A DNA stretch of 64,000 bases from Bacteroidota bacterium (GTDB lineage Bacteria > Bacteroidota > Bacteroidia > NS11-12g > UBA955): contig JAIYAW010000002.1 in the NCBI GenBank assembly GCA_027488835.1, forward strand, positions 62,001 to 126,000, in the 5' to 3' direction. A program made the translations under genes and the position numbers. Positions within the stretch are counted from its first letter, which is position 1; each line of letters begins with the position of its first letter. The notes below the pieces were generated by a model, which ran no database searches, had not been told where the DNA came from, and saw only the letters and a list, made by a program, of their open reading frames with translations. Of the stretch, positions 1 to 9,112 are shown piece after piece.

Positions 1-1
1 C

Positions 2-892
2 TTGGTATTTGCCATTTTTGCAGGTATTGTAAGTGGCGATTGGAAATATTTTTATCACAACAATCCATATATCAGGCATGAAATGGCAGGTAGGTTTGAT
101 CCCGGAAGCGGTGCGCTGTTTCATTATGTGAAAGCGCAACGTGAAATTACCGGTATTCTCATTACCTCCCTACTTATTGTTGCACTGGCTTTAATCTTCA
201 TCTACATCAAACAACGCATCAATAAAAAAACGCCCAATGAAATATCTCAATATGTTTTGTGGTTGTTTTTGCCATTGTTTTTCTCTTTTTTAATTGCACA
301 TACTATAATTTGGTATACCGGAACTATGGGTTCCCACGGATTAATTCGGGTATTTGTGGTGGTTGCGCCAATCTCAGCAATCATTGCCCAATTTGCACTG
401 CATAAGTTAATGTCCTTCAATATTAAAAAAATGAATCAAATCATGAAGGTTGTGATTATTGCAGGTTCGTTTTTTATTGCATTTTCTGGTGCGCACATGC
501 CTTATCCTTGGCAAAAAGGACCTTCAATTGAAGGGTTTCCAGGCCAAGCCAATGTTGATTCGGCCCTTGAATTTATTCAAAACCACCATTTAAACAACAA
601 AGTGTTGGTGCATCAGTTGCCAGCCTTGGATGTTCAATTAAATTTTGACCCTTGGGCAACTACCGAAAATGCCAAGTCATTTTATGTGTGGAGCATCGAT
701 ACCCATGAAGGAAAAGATTGGATGCCGGATTCTTGCGTGGTATTATGGGACAATGTTCACGCTAGGCGGGATGGGCCAATGCCATTGCATGTAATGAGGT
801 CGTTGAAACAATATAAAGAAATTGCTTACTTTCCAAGTAAGAACGATACGCTTTACGATGTAAGGTTGTTTTTAAAAGTCCCTCAAAAATAA
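2..892 (+). CDS. Membrane glycosyltransferase-like protein, C-terminal part (truncated by window edge)
   Basis: The frame is open to the left edge, so the true start is outside the window and only the last 296 or so residues are visible. Four hydrophobic segments can be seen at roughly residues 48-68, 82-105, 114-135 and 147-163. They are followed by a soluble tail of about 125 residues rich in Trp, Asp and His. Multi-spanning N-terminal and middle regions with a soluble C-terminal tail are the layout of GT-C type glycosyltransferases that use polyprenyl-linked sugars, and the segment with GSHGLIRVF fits a membrane enzyme. No catalytic motif is visible in this part, so the family call is inference. 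The gene ends 7 bases before the convergent recJ stop. Its last codons contain one copy of the TGAGGGA heptamer (reverse orientation, 879-885). Confidence 0.5.
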   Translation: MVFAIFAGIVSGDWKYFYHNNPYIRHEMAGRFDPGSGALFHYVKAQREITGILITSLLIVALALIFIYIKQRINKKTPNEISQYVLWLFLPLFFSFLIAHTIIWYTGTMGSHGLIRVFVVVAPISAIIAQFALHKLMSFNIKKMNQIMKVVIIAGSFFIAFSGAHMPYPWQKGPSIEGFPGQANVDSALEFIQNHHLNNKVLVHQLPALDVQLNFDPWATTENAKSFYVWSIDTHEGKDWMPDSCVVLWDNVHARRDGPMPLHVMRSLKQYKEIAYFPSKNDTLYDVRLFLKVPQK

Positions 893-899
893 GAAGACA

Positions 900-2600
900 T
901 TAAAGCGGTTTGATGTCTCTCAATCTCAATTGAACCGAGATTCTACCGTTGTAATTGTTTTCCTCAACACTGTAGCATGCGTTGAAAATGTTTCCATTTG
1001 AAACGGTGTGGTAATGTTCTGCCAATCCAAATCCAATGGCATCAAATGTATGTCGTGTGTTGCCCGACAATTGTAGTTTTAAATGTTTGTCTTTTAAAAC
1101 CCTTGCGGTATTTTGTGCTTTTACATTGTCGGTTTTGAAAATTGGAATGGTATTTCCTGGTCCGAAAGGCGCCATTTGCGAAACCAACTTCATCATATTT
1201 TCATTGATATCTGACAATTCTAATTCCAAATCGTATTCCACTTCTGGGGTCAAAGAACTCTCAGTAATGTTGGCAGCTACATATTTTTCAAATGCTTCAG
1301 CAAACACCTCAAAGTTCTCGAGTTTTACACTCAATCCAGCTGCGTATTTGTGTCCCCCAAATTGATCAACAAACTCTGAACAAGATTGAATGGCTTCGTG
1401 TATATCGAAGTCTTTAACACTTCTGGCAGAGCCGGTGTACATGCCATCGTTGAGAGAAAATACAATGGTTGGTTTATAAAACTGTTCAACCATTCTGCTT
1501 GCAACAATTCCAACAACCCCTTTGTGCCAATCTTCGCCGCGCAAAACAATGCTTTTACGGTCGAGTAGGCCTGGAGTGTTTTCAACGATATTCACAGCAT
1601 CTTTGGTAATGTCGGTATCGAGTTCCTTGCGTTCGTCGTTTCTGTCGTTTAAGATGCGAGAGAGTTTGCGTGCTTCAGGGAAATTTTGTTCAATTAATAC
1701 TTTGACAGCAGATTTTGCATCTGCAACGCGACCAGCGGCGTTGATTTTGGGGCCAATGCCGAAAATAATATCTTGGATGCTGTATTTTGTTTTTGCAGCG
1801 GCGCTTTCAAGAAGAGATTGCAAACCAATAGAAGGATTTTCATTGAGTTTTTTCAAACCAAAAAATGCCAAAACCCTATTTTCTCCGCGCATTTCCACCA
1901 AATCAGAAGCTATACTTACAGCCACTAAGTCAATGTATTCAAGAATTTTATCTTCGCTAAATCCCTGTTTTTGAGAATAAGCTTGAATGAGTTTGAACCC
2001 AATTCCCGCTCCGGAAAGTTCTTTGTAAGGGTAGGTGCAATCAAATCTTTTGGGATTCAATATTGCCGCAGCATTTGGCAATTTTTCGCCGGGCAAATGG
2101 TGGTCGCAAATGATAAATTCCACACCTTTAGAATTGGCATAATCTATCAAATCATTGGAGCGAATTCCACAATCTAGGGCAATAATGAGGTGAATGTTGT
2201 TTTCAGCGGCAAAGTCGATGCCTATTTTGCTTATGCCATATCCTTCTTTGTAACGGTCAGGAATGTAGTATTCAATATTTTGATTTAGTGTTTTAAAATA
2301 AGAGTAAACAATAGAAACCGCAGTGGTTCCATCTACATCATAATCGCCGTAGACCATCATTTTTTCTTGCTTTTTTACAGCATCTTTGATTCTGGTGTAG
2401 GCCAAATCCATGTCCTTCATCAAAAAAGGATCATGTAAATCACTCAAACTTGGTCGGAAATATTGTTTTGCTTTATCGAAAGTATCGATGCCGCGTTGCA
2501 CCAAAATATTGGCAATATGGATAGAAACATTGATTTCTTTAGACAGACGGGCAACAACTTCTTGATTGGGTATTTGCTTTGCACTCCATCTATTTTCCAT
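900..2600 (-). CDS. recJ: Single-stranded-DNA-specific exonuclease RecJ
   Basis: RecJ degrades single-stranded DNA 5' to 3' in RecF-type recombination, base excision repair and mismatch repair. The 566-residue length is normal for the family. The DHH phosphoesterase core is clear: DYDVDGTT at about residues 86-93 (motif I), LDCGIRS near 142, and CDHHLPGE at 165-172 (the DHH motif with metal ligands). GAGIGFKL follows, and the DHHA1 domain shows GGHKYAAG in the last third. The start is ATG at 2600. A box one base off the TAnnTTTG consensus (GATTTTTG) lies 7 bases upstream, which suggests a very short leader. The gene is divergent from the T9SS cargo gene at 2676, with a 75-base shared promoter region, and convergent with the partial gene at 2-892. 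Confidence 0.96.
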   Translation of the reverse strand: MENRWSAKQIPNQEVVARLSKEINVSIHIANILVQRGIDTFDKAKQYFRPSLSDLHDPFLMKDMDLAYTRIKDAVKKQEKMMVYGDYDVDGTTAVSIVYSYFKTLNQNIEYYIPDRYKEGYGISKIGIDFAAENNIHLIIALDCGIRSNDLIDYANSKGVEFIICDHHLPGEKLPNAAAILNPKRFDCTYPYKELSGAGIGFKLIQAYSQKQGFSEDKILEYIDLVAVSIASDLVEMRGENRVLAFFGLKKLNENPSIGLQSLLESAAAKTKYSIQDIIFGIGPKINAAGRVADAKSAVKVLIEQNFPEARKLSRILNDRNDERKELDTDITKDAVNIVENTPGLLDRKSIVLRGEDWHKGVVGIVASRMVEQFYKPTIVFSLNDGMYTGSARSVKDFDIHEAIQSCSEFVDQFGGHKYAAGLSVKLENFEVFAEAFEKYVAANITESSLTPEVEYDLELELSDINENMMKLVSQMAPFGPGNTIPIFKTDNVKAQNTARVLKDKHLKLQLSGNTRHTFDAIGFGLAEHYHTVSNGNIFNACYSVEENNYNGRISVQLRLRDIKPL

Positions 2601-2662
2601 ATTCTTGCAAAAATCGGTAATTTTTAGGGTATAGAAAAATAAATTAAAAAGAAAATTTTACT

Positions 2663-2670
2663 TATATTTG
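2663..2670 (+). promoter_or_regulatory. -7 promoter box TATATTTG
   Basis: Perfect match to the Bacteroidota -7 element TAnnTTTG, ending 5 bases before the ATG at 2676. Transcription would begin at or within a base or two of the start codon. No clear -33 TTTG is visible. Confidence 0.6.
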
Positions 2671-2675
2671 TTTTC

Positions 2676-3731
2676 ATGAGAAAATTAGCAAGAGTAATCG
2701 TTGTAATTGTTTCAGCCTTTTTTGGGTCTTTGAACGCACAAATTACAATTTCTTCTTCATCAATGCCTGCATCTGGTGATACCTTAAGATACTCTACCGC
2801 TGCTCCGTTAAATATTGATTCTACTTGGATGACACGTGGAGGCAATCAAAATTGGGATTTTTCAACGCTAACGCCAATAACACAAGGTTTGTTTGAGTAC
2901 AAAAGCGCCAATAAAACACCTTATGCGTTTTATTTCTTCGGTCAAATAGGACAAAAAACGGCAGATAGTTTGGGTGGCGGTCCATTCTTGTTTAAAAATA
3001 TTTATTCGTTTTACACGAAATCAACCTCTGTTTTCAAAACAGAAGGTTTAGGCTATTCATATTCAGGAATTCCTTTGGCTTCAAAGTACACAGATGAAGA
3101 TGAAATTTACCAATTTCCTTTGGAGTACAATGACAGCGACGTTTCTACATTCCGCTTTGTGTTTTCAATTCCCGGTCAAAACCTATTTTCATTCGTTCAG
3201 GCTGGTACGAGAACCAACGTGGTTGACGCTTGGGGAAGCATCAAAACTCCATATAAAACCTATTCTGACGTAATTCGTGTGATGACCTTGGTTGATGAAG
3301 TTGATACATTGGTTTCTCAATTTACAAAATTCCCTATTGCAAGGAAACAATTGAGCTACAAGTTTTTGGCAACCTCTGAAAAAATCCCAGTGCTGGAGGT
3401 AGTTGGAATCCTTACTCCAAACGGGGTTTTTACTCCCACGATTATCAACTACAGAGACAAATATTTGGCAAGTCCAAATGCAAGCAATACTGTCATTCAA
3501 AAACAGGCTTTGGTTTATCCGAATCCTACAAAAGGCAAGGTGTTTTTTGAGGGATACAAAGCCGTCGACAATCTTCAAATCTTGGATGTTTTGGGTAAAG
3601 TGGTTTCCAAAGAACAGTTTTCTTATGTTTTGAACAACAATGTATTGCAAATTGATATTGCTTCATTGCCAGATGGAGTTTATTTTATTGAAGTAAATAA
3701 TTCGGTTCGCCGTATTCTAAAACAGCAATAA
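2676..3731 (+). CDS. Secreted protein with C-terminal T9SS type A sorting domain
   Basis: The 351-residue protein has a signal peptide (about 1-22, cleaved after a Leu-Asn-Ala-Gln-type site). Its central region of about 240 residues matches no enzyme family I recognise. The C-terminal 80 residues are a T9SS type A sorting domain: VYPNPTKGKV, then LQILDVLGK, then LPDGVYFIEV, ending in a basic tail. It is therefore expected to cross the outer membrane by the type IX system and be attached or released at the surface. Aromatic and Ser/Thr-rich beta-like segments fill the middle. It stands alone, divergent from recJ, with 92 bases to the next gene on the same strand. The function of the cargo part is unknown. 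Confidence 0.85.
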   Translation: MRKLARVIVVIVSAFFGSLNAQITISSSSMPASGDTLRYSTAAPLNIDSTWMTRGGNQNWDFSTLTPITQGLFEYKSANKTPYAFYFFGQIGQKTADSLGGGPFLFKNIYSFYTKSTSVFKTEGLGYSYSGIPLASKYTDEDEIYQFPLEYNDSDVSTFRFVFSIPGQNLFSFVQAGTRTNVVDAWGSIKTPYKTYSDVIRVMTLVDEVDTLVSQFTKFPIARKQLSYKFLATSEKIPVLEVVGILTPNGVFTPTIINYRDKYLASPNASNTVIQKQALVYPNPTKGKVFFEGYKAVDNLQILDVLGKVVSKEQFSYVLNNNVLQIDIASLPDGVYFIEVNNSVRRILKQQ

Positions 3732-3823
3732 ACTTTTATTTACAGGGTATTATTTGATTGATTTTATGGATTCCTAATTGGTTTTCATTATATTCGCATG
3801 AAATCATTAATGATTAGTGCCAA

Positions 3824-4927
3824 GTGAAAATCGCTGTATTTAAAGAATCAAGGCCAGGAGAAAACAGGGTTGCAATTAGCCCACAAGTTTGTACCAGTCT
3901 TCAAAAAATGGGCTTTGAAGTTTGGGTCGAAAAAGACGCCGGTAAAAATGCCCATTTCACCAACGAAATGTATGAACTAACCGGAGCAACGGTAAAACCA
4001 GCTGCTGATTTACTATCTGCCGATGTTTTTGTTCAAATTAACGTTCCAACATTAGAAAAAATCAATGAATTGCCAGCAGGCAAAATTTGGATTTCTTCTT
4101 TGTACTACCGCACCAATGCCGAAGTAATTGATGCGCTAAATAAAAAGAACATTGCTGCCATTTCATTAGACGCCATTCCACGTATTTCTCGTGCTCAATC
4201 TATGGATATTTTGAGTTCTCAAGCAAATTTGGCTGGATATAGAGCGGTTATTGAAGGTGCATACCACTTAGATAAAATTTTCCCAATGCTGATGACAGCC
4301 GCCGGAACCGTTACCCCTTCAAAAGTATTAATTTTTGGAGTAGGTGTTGCAGGTTTGCAAGCAATTGCAACCGCAAAACGTTTGGGTGCCGTAGTTGAAG
4401 CAACAGATGTCCGTCCTGAAACAAAAGAACAAGTTCAAAGTTTGGGCGGTAAATTCATCGAAGTAAAAGGGGTAGAAGTTGGTTCTGAAGGCGGTTACGC
4501 AAAAGAAGCTTCTGAAGAATACCGCAAAGCACAACGCGATGCCGTGAACAAGTCTTTGGCGCAAGCCGACTTGGTTATCACCACTGCGTTGGTTCCAGGT
4601 AGAAAAGCACCAGTATTGATCGACGACGAACAATTGTCCCTCATGAAAACAGGTTCTGTTTTGATTGATATGGCTGCCGAACAAGGTGGTAACTGTACCC
4701 AAACCAAAACGGGTGAAATTATTGATGTAAACGGAGTGAAAATTGTAGGTTCAGTGAACTTGCCTTCGGCATTATCTGCCAATGCAAGTGAGTTGTTTGC
4801 AAGAAATATTTGGGAATTATTGAAATTAATGGCACCAAAAGGCGACGTTGCCTTTGACATGAACGACGAAATTGTTCAAGGTTGTTTGGTTGCCCATGAA
4901 GGTACTATATTATTAACATCGAATTAA
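3824..4927 (+). CDS. pntAA: NAD(P) transhydrogenase alpha subunit, NAD-binding part (PntAA)
   Basis: This is the soluble, NAD(H)-binding dI component of the proton-translocating transhydrogenase, which moves hydride between NADH and NADP+ across the inner membrane. The 367 residues hold an AlaDh/PNT N-terminal domain (about 1-135) and a Rossmann domain with FGVGVAGLQA at 171-180. The conserved RVAISP lies near the N-terminus. The start is GTG at 3824, and no in-frame ATG gives a better N-terminus. Alpha is split into two genes here: the membrane part begins 2 bases after this stop, as in many Bacteroidota and alphaproteobacteria. Gene order pntAA-pntAB-pntB and spacings of 2 bases indicate one operon ending at the terminator at 6741-6764. 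Confidence 0.95.
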   Translation: MKIAVFKESRPGENRVAISPQVCTSLQKMGFEVWVEKDAGKNAHFTNEMYELTGATVKPAADLLSADVFVQINVPTLEKINELPAGKIWISSLYYRTNAEVIDALNKKNIAAISLDAIPRISRAQSMDILSSQANLAGYRAVIEGAYHLDKIFPMLMTAAGTVTPSKVLIFGVGVAGLQAIATAKRLGAVVEATDVRPETKEQVQSLGGKFIEVKGVEVGSEGGYAKEASEEYRKAQRDAVNKSLAQADLVITTALVPGRKAPVLIDDEQLSLMKTGSVLIDMAAEQGGNCTQTKTGEIIDVNGVKIVGSVNLPSALSANASELFARNIWELLKLMAPKGDVAFDMNDEIVQGCLVAHEGTILLTSN

Positions 4928-4929
4928 TT

Positions 4930-5253
4930 ATGGAACAAATTTTAAGCTTTATAGGAAACAATATTACATACATCTACCTCATTGGTTTGATGATTTTTGT
5001 GGGTATTGAATTGATTTCACATGTGCCAAGTGTATTGCATACGCCTTTGATGAGTGGCGCAAACGCCATTCATGGAGTTGTATTAATTGGTGCCATCATT
5101 GTACTGGGTAAGGCAGATGCTTCCGACTATTTTTCACTTGTTGTGGGATTTGTTGGGGTGTTTGTAGGAACGCTAAACGTAATTGGTGGATTTGTAGTTA
5201 CCGACCGTATGTTGGAAATGTTTAAGAAAAAACCAAAAGGAGGTAATAAATAA
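4930..5253 (+). CDS. pntAB: NAD(P) transhydrogenase alpha subunit, membrane part (PntAB)
   Basis: Small integral membrane subunit (107 residues) with about three hydrophobic helices, near residues 10-30, 45-65 and 70-95. It corresponds to the C-terminal membrane half of the fused E. coli PntA and forms part of the proton channel with PntB. The conserved segment with ISHVPSVLHTPLMSGANAIHG (given here as positions 28-48) is characteristic of this subunit. The tail is strongly basic (KKKPKGG), consistent with a cytoplasmic end. It lies 2 bases from both neighbours in the operon. Confidence 0.95.
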   Translation: MEQILSFIGNNITYIYLIGLMIFVGIELISHVPSVLHTPLMSGANAIHGVVLIGAIIVLGKADASDYFSLVVGFVGVFVGTLNVIGGFVVTDRMLEMFKKKPKGGNK

Positions 5254-5255
5254 TC

Positions 5256-6716
5256 ATGCAACACTTATTAGAAATTTGCTATTTAATTGGTTCTTTTGGA
5301 TTTATCATTGGACTAAAATTAATGGGTCAACCAGACAGCGCAAGAAAAGGAAACTTGATTGCTGCTTTTGGAATGGCTGTTGCTGTTTTTGCAACTTTAT
5401 TTTTGAGTAAAACAGGTGGTTTCCAAGTAATCGGAAACATTGGTTATATTTTGGCTGCCATTGCATTGGGTACTGTTGTTGGTGCACTTATGGCAAAACG
5501 CGTACAAATGACGGCAATGCCCGAAATGGTGTCTATTTTCAATGGTATGGGAGGTTTGGCTGCGGCTTTGATCTCTATCATTGAATGGCGTGACATTGAA
5601 CACAAAATTAAAGAAAGTGATGTGGCTGAAATGGTGGCTGTTTTGGGACTTCCTGAAGGATTTTCAATTGTTCCATTGGCGCATTACTTACCAATTATTG
5701 CGGGTTTAATTATTGGTGCCATTTCTTTTGTGGGAAGTATCATCGCTTGGGGTAAATTGAATGGCAAAATTGGTGACTTCCGTTTTGCGGGTCAACAATT
5801 TATCAATGCCATTGTGTTGATTGCCATTATTGCTGCTGCTTACATGAACTATCATCATGTGAACACCTTAGAAGCCGGTACAAATATCTGGTTCTATGTA
5901 ACCATGGGCTTAGCTATAATATACGGATTATTGTTCGTATTTCCTATTGGAGGTGCCGACATGCCTGTTGTTATTTCATTGTTGAACTCGTTTACTGGTG
6001 TTGCCGCTGCTTGTGGTGGATTTTTGTACGACAACAACGTGATGTTGATGGGTGGTGTTTTGGTAGGTTCTGCAGGTACCATTTTAACTGTAGTAATGTG
6101 TAAAGCAATGAACCGTTCATTAACCAATGTATTGATTGGTATGGCGGGTTCTAACTCATCTTCTGGTGGTGCTGCTGTTTCTGGTAATGTAAGAGAAGTT
6201 CAGGCTACCGACGTTGCGGTGATGATGAAATATGCTTCTAAAGTAATTATTGTTCCTGGTTATGGTTTGGCGGTTGCGCAAGCGCAGCACGTTTGTCATG
6301 AGCTTGAAAACTTGCTTGCTGATGAAGGTGTTGATGTGAAATATGCCATTCACCCTGTAGCGGGTCGTATGCCTGGTCACATGAACGTATTGTTGGCGGA
6401 AAGTAATGTTGAATACGATAAGTTGATTGAAATGGAGCACATCAATTCTGAATTCCCAACAACCGACGTTGTGTTGGTGGTAGGAGCAAACGACGTTGTA
6501 AATCCAGCTGCTAAAACCGATCCTACATCTCCAATTTACGGAATGCCTATTTTGGATGTAGACCAAGCGAAGCAAATTGTGGTATTGAAGCGTTCAATGA
6601 AATCTGGATATGCTGGAATTGAAAACGCATTGTTCTTCGATCCTAAGTGCGGAATGCTTTTCGGCGACGCAAAAGACAGTTTACAAAAACTTGTAAACGA
6701 AGTAAAAGCTTTGTAA
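5256..6716 (+). CDS. pntB: NAD(P) transhydrogenase beta subunit (PntB)
   Basis: The beta subunit has 486 residues, close to the usual 460-490. The first 270 residues are highly hydrophobic membrane helices with Gly-rich segments such as FNGMGGLAAALI. A Ser/Gly-rich linker (GSNSSSGGAA) leads to the NADP(H)-binding dIII domain, where VIIVPGYGLAVAQAQH, HPVAGRMPGHMNVLLAE and DVVLVVGANDVVNPAA are visible. Together with PntAA and PntAB it forms the energy-linked transhydrogenase that supplies NADPH at the expense of the proton gradient. It is the last gene of the operon, and a strong intrinsic terminator follows 24 bases after the stop. Confidence 0.96.
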   Translation: MQHLLEICYLIGSFGFIIGLKLMGQPDSARKGNLIAAFGMAVAVFATLFLSKTGGFQVIGNIGYILAAIALGTVVGALMAKRVQMTAMPEMVSIFNGMGGLAAALISIIEWRDIEHKIKESDVAEMVAVLGLPEGFSIVPLAHYLPIIAGLIIGAISFVGSIIAWGKLNGKIGDFRFAGQQFINAIVLIAIIAAAYMNYHHVNTLEAGTNIWFYVTMGLAIIYGLLFVFPIGGADMPVVISLLNSFTGVAAACGGFLYDNNVMLMGGVLVGSAGTILTVVMCKAMNRSLTNVLIGMAGSNSSSGGAAVSGNVREVQATDVAVMMKYASKVIIVPGYGLAVAQAQHVCHELENLLADEGVDVKYAIHPVAGRMPGHMNVLLAESNVEYDKLIEMEHINSEFPTTDVVLVVGANDVVNPAAKTDPTSPIYGMPILDVDQAKQIVVLKRSMKSGYAGIENALFFDPKCGMLFGDAKDSLQKLVNEVKAL

Positions 6717-6740
6717 TTAAGAATTTATTTGATAATCAAA

Positions 6741-6764
6741 AAGAGGAACCGAGAGGTTCCTCTT
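6741..6764 (+). terminator. Intrinsic terminator of the pnt operon
   Basis: Perfect 10-base stem AAGAGGAACC / GGTTCCTCTT with a GAGA tetraloop, followed by a run of T to 6770. It lies 24 bases after the pntB stop. Confidence 0.9.
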
Positions 6765-6811
6765 TTTTTTGCACCAAAAAGTTAAAACAATGAATGTTTT
6801 AATAAATTGGG

Positions 6812-6840
6812 CCTAACCCAAAGCATATGTTTGGGTTAGG
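6812..6840. repeat. Perfect inverted repeat, 11-base stem
   Basis: CCTAACCCAAA (6812-6822), 7-base loop GCATATG, then TTTGGGTTAGG (6830-6840). No T tract follows on either strand, so it is not a canonical terminator. It could be an RNA hairpin protecting the pnt transcript, or a protein-binding site. Confidence 0.75.
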
Positions 6841-6905
6841 AAAGTGAATACTTTCATGACAAAGTTATTCGTTTTGTGAAGCAAATAAAGGGGATTTTTT
6901 TATCA

Positions 6906-6933
6906 TTCCATTAGTGACATGTCACTAATGGAA
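6906..6933. repeat. Perfect 28-base palindrome, candidate operator
   Basis: Each half reads TTCCATTAGTGACA and the full 28 bases equal their own reverse complement. It ends 16 bases before a TAnnTTTG box (6950-6957), so its right half covers the region where a -33 element would lie. That is the usual place for an operator bound by a dimeric repressor. A T-rich tract follows it on the + strand, so a terminator role is the alternative. Confidence 0.7.
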
Positions 6934-6949
6934 CTATTATTTTTTTATA

Positions 6950-6957
6950 TATTTTTG
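6950..6957 (+). promoter_or_regulatory. Orphan -7 promoter box TATTTTTG
   Basis: Perfect TAnnTTTG downstream of the 28-base palindrome. Five bases later comes a GTG opening a 21-codon frame that ends at 7028. The spacing is the same as at the boxes before 2676 and 44646. Any transcript would run antisense into the end of the YyaL-type gene. The sequence is AT-rich, so chance is possible. Confidence 0.35.
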
Positions 6958-7049
6958 CCACCGTGGATCACCTGATTTTAGGCACAAACAATAATTATGT
7001 AAGCTTCAATGTAGAGGGATGGATGTGATATGGCCCGAATTGTATTGAA

Positions 7050-9092
7050 CTAACCCATCGATACAACTTCGTCAATGATTTCGAAAGCTTGTTCTAAGGT
7101 TTGAACGGCTTCGAAACACTGATTGCCAGCGCAAACGTAAATGGCAGGTTCTGCAGATTCATTATGTTGTAGCCAAGCAAGAGTACTCTTTGGATTAATC
7201 TTGCCTACATGCACCCACGACGGTAATCCCGATTTGAACTTGAAAATGTCTCCCTCAGAGAAATGATTAGACAGGGCCACCGTAATTTGCCCAATTGCAT
7301 ACTCCATGTACAAACGAATCCAGTTTGTGTTCCATGCTGGATATTTCTCTAGCTGACTCATATTTTGCGACAATAAGCCCTTGGCAATTTCAGCGTATTC
7401 GATGTTGCCCGTGTGTAACGACAAGTCCATCAAACAATGCGCAAATAGGCTGTTCGGACTGGAAATAACATCGTCGGTGTTGTCAGATTTGTTTACAATC
7501 AATTGCTCTCCGTTATTTGGAGCAAAATAAAGTTGTTGGGTGTCTTTGTTGTAAAACAATTCCAAGGCCTTGTTGGTCAATATTTTTGCACGTTCAATGT
7601 ACATTTCGTTTCCTGAACTTTGGTACAACTGAATTTGTCCCTCAATAAAACACCCAAAATCTTCTAAAAACGCATCAATATATGTTTCTCCTTTTGCGTG
7701 AATGCGCTTTAAGGTTTGGGTAGATTCTTGGTAAAAAATATTCCAAAGCGCGGATTCAAGGGCTACCGCTTCGGCCAATAACGCATTGCTTTGCAAATGC
7801 AAGGCAGAAACAGCCAATGCTTTTAACATCAATCCATTCCAACACAATATAATTTTGTCGTCGAGGCCCGGACGCTCTCTTTTTTCTTGAAGTTGAAACA
7901 ATTTTTGTTTCATGGATTCCAAAAGGGCAAGGTATTGTTGGCTGCTTAAGTTTAATTTTTCAATCATTTGAAGCGGTGCCAGTTGGGTATGCAGAATATT
8001 CAAACCATGTTCCCAATTTCCAGACTCGGTAATGCCATATAATTGCTCGGCAAATTCAAATTCTTCAGGCGATAGCACTTGCAAAAGCTCGGTTTTGGTA
8101 AATACGTAAAAACGTCCCTCAATACCTTCGCTATCTGCGTCTAAGGCTGCATAAAAAGCACCATTGGCCGATTTCAATTCGCGCTTGCAAAATTCGATAG
8201 ATTCCAACGCAACATCCTTATAAACAGAAGCATTGCTCCAGCTATAAGCCCTTGCATACAACGCAATTAGTTGGGCATTGTCGTACAACATTTTTTCAAA
8301 ATGCGGTGCAAACCATTTTTTATCGGTGCTATAGCGGTAAAAACCGCCTCTGAGGGTATCGTAGATGCCCCCATTAAACATTTTGAGCAACGACAGATGC
8401 ATAAATTCTTTGGCTTGGATATCTTCTGAAATCAAAAAATAATCGAGCACATATTCATATTGGTTGGGCAACATGAATTTCGGAGAACGGTTGAGTCCAC
8501 CTTCTTGCCAGTCGATATCTTTTGCATAAAGTTCAAAAAAATCATAAATATTTTTTCGCGAAAATTGCAATTCTTGGGAGGGTAGGGCGGCATTCAATTT
8601 TTGAAGATCTTGAAACAATTTTGAGGCGTAATCTTCAAATTTTGCTGGATCGGATTGAAACTGGGTACTGAGTTCCATGACAATTTGTTGCCATTGTGCT
8701 TTTGGAAAGTAGGTTCCGGCATAAACAGGACGGCCATCGGGCAAGCAAATTGCGTTGAGGGGCCAACCACCGCGGCCTGTCATGAGTTGACAAGCATCCA
8801 TGTAAACCATGTCTACATCGGGGCGTTCTTCGCGGTCAACTTTGATATTTACCAATGCCAAGTTCATCATTTCGGCGGTTTGGTTATCTTCAAAGCTTTC
8901 GTGTTCCATAACGTGACACCAGTGGCAAGCGCTGTAACCAATGCTCACCAACACCAATTTGTTTTTTTCTTTTGCTTCGGCCCATGCTTCGCTGCTCCAA
9001 GATTGCCAATCAACAGGGTTGTATGCATGTTGCAAGAGATAGGGACTTTTGCTGTGAATTAATTTATTGGGGGTATTGTTGGAATGTTTCAC
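7050..9092 (-). CDS. YyaL/SPATA20-type thioredoxin-domain protein (DUF255)
   Basis: The protein has 680 residues, the normal length for this widespread family (bacterial YyaL, animal SPATA20). The N-terminal 165 residues are a thioredoxin-like DUF255 domain with the signature [17 protein letters not shown], where Cys56 and Cys59 form a CxxC pair. The remaining 500 residues correspond to an alpha/alpha-barrel resembling the six-hairpin glycosidase fold, with [11 protein letters not shown] and [14 protein letters not shown] visible. The biochemical role is not established, though a redox or carbohydrate-related role has been suggested. The start is GTG at 9092, and the conserved N-terminus ([21 protein letters not shown]) begins a few residues later. 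The upstream gene is divergent and begins about 20 bases away. Confidence 0.9.
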   Translation of the reverse strand: MKHSNNTPNKLIHSKSPYLLQHAYNPVDWQSWSSEAWAEAKEKNKLVLVSIGYSACHWCHVMEHESFEDNQTAEMMNLALVNIKVDREERPDVDMVYMDACQLMTGRGGWPLNAICLPDGRPVYAGTYFPKAQWQQIVMELSTQFQSDPAKFEDYASKLFQDLQKLNAALPSQELQFSRKNIYDFFELYAKDIDWQEGGLNRSPKFMLPNQYEYVLDYFLISEDIQAKEFMHLSLLKMFNGGIYDTLRGGFYRYSTDKKWFAPHFEKMLYDNAQLIALYARAYSWSNASVYKDVALESIEFCKRELKSANGAFYAALDADSEGIEGRFYVFTKTELLQVLSPEEFEFAEQLYGITESGNWEHGLNILHTQLAPLQMIEKLNLSSQQYLALLESMKQKLFQLQEKRERPGLDDKIILCWNGLMLKALAVSALHLQSNALLAEAVALESALWNIFYQESTQTLKRIHAKGETYIDAFLEDFGCFIEGQIQLYQSSGNEMYIERAKILTNKALELFYNKDTQQLYFAPNNGEQLIVNKSDNTDDVISSPNSLFAHCLMDLSLHTGNIEYAEIAKGLLSQNMSQLEKYPAWNTNWIRLYMEYAIGQITVALSNHFSEGDIFKFKSGLPSWVHVGKINPKSTLAWLQHNESAEPAIYVCAGNQCFEAVQTLEQAFEIIDEVVSMG

Positions 9093-9112
9093 AATTGATG
9101 TTATTTTGTATT

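Larger units (their letters stand above)
6771..7049. other. Non-coding gap between convergent pntB and YyaL-type gene
   Basis: Within the only gene-free stretch longer than 300 bases (6717-7049), this part follows the pnt terminator. It holds two perfect inverted repeats (6812-6840 and 6906-6933), a T-rich tract at 6938-6956, a perfect TAnnTTTG box at 6950-6957, and a GTG-started 21-codon frame at 6963-7028 that begins 5 bases after that box. I find no tRNA, protein-sized ORF or riboswitch. The frame is too short to be called a gene. Confidence 0.6.

Noticed and set aside
3189-3650. 153-codon reverse frame inside the T9SS cargo gene
   Set aside because: It is a shadow of the plus-strand gene, with no family features and an unlikely composition. 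Similar shadows elsewhere were also left out.
3824-5253. Split pntA as a frameshift or broken gene
   Set aside because: Both parts have their own starts and stops with a 2-base spacer, and the split alpha subunit is a normal form in several bacterial groups.
6906-6933. 28-base palindrome as a phage or IS attachment site
   Set aside because: There is no integrase, transposase, tRNA or direct repeat nearby, and the flanking genes are ordinary housekeeping genes.
6963-7028. GTG-started 21-codon frame after the orphan promoter box
   Set aside because: It is too short and carries no recognisable signal. Only the spacing to the box argues for it, so it is described in the findings but not called a gene.
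8972-9112. Upstream extension of the hypothetical secreted protein
   Set aside because: The extra codons lie inside the YyaL-type gene on the opposite strand and precede a good signal peptide at 9113.
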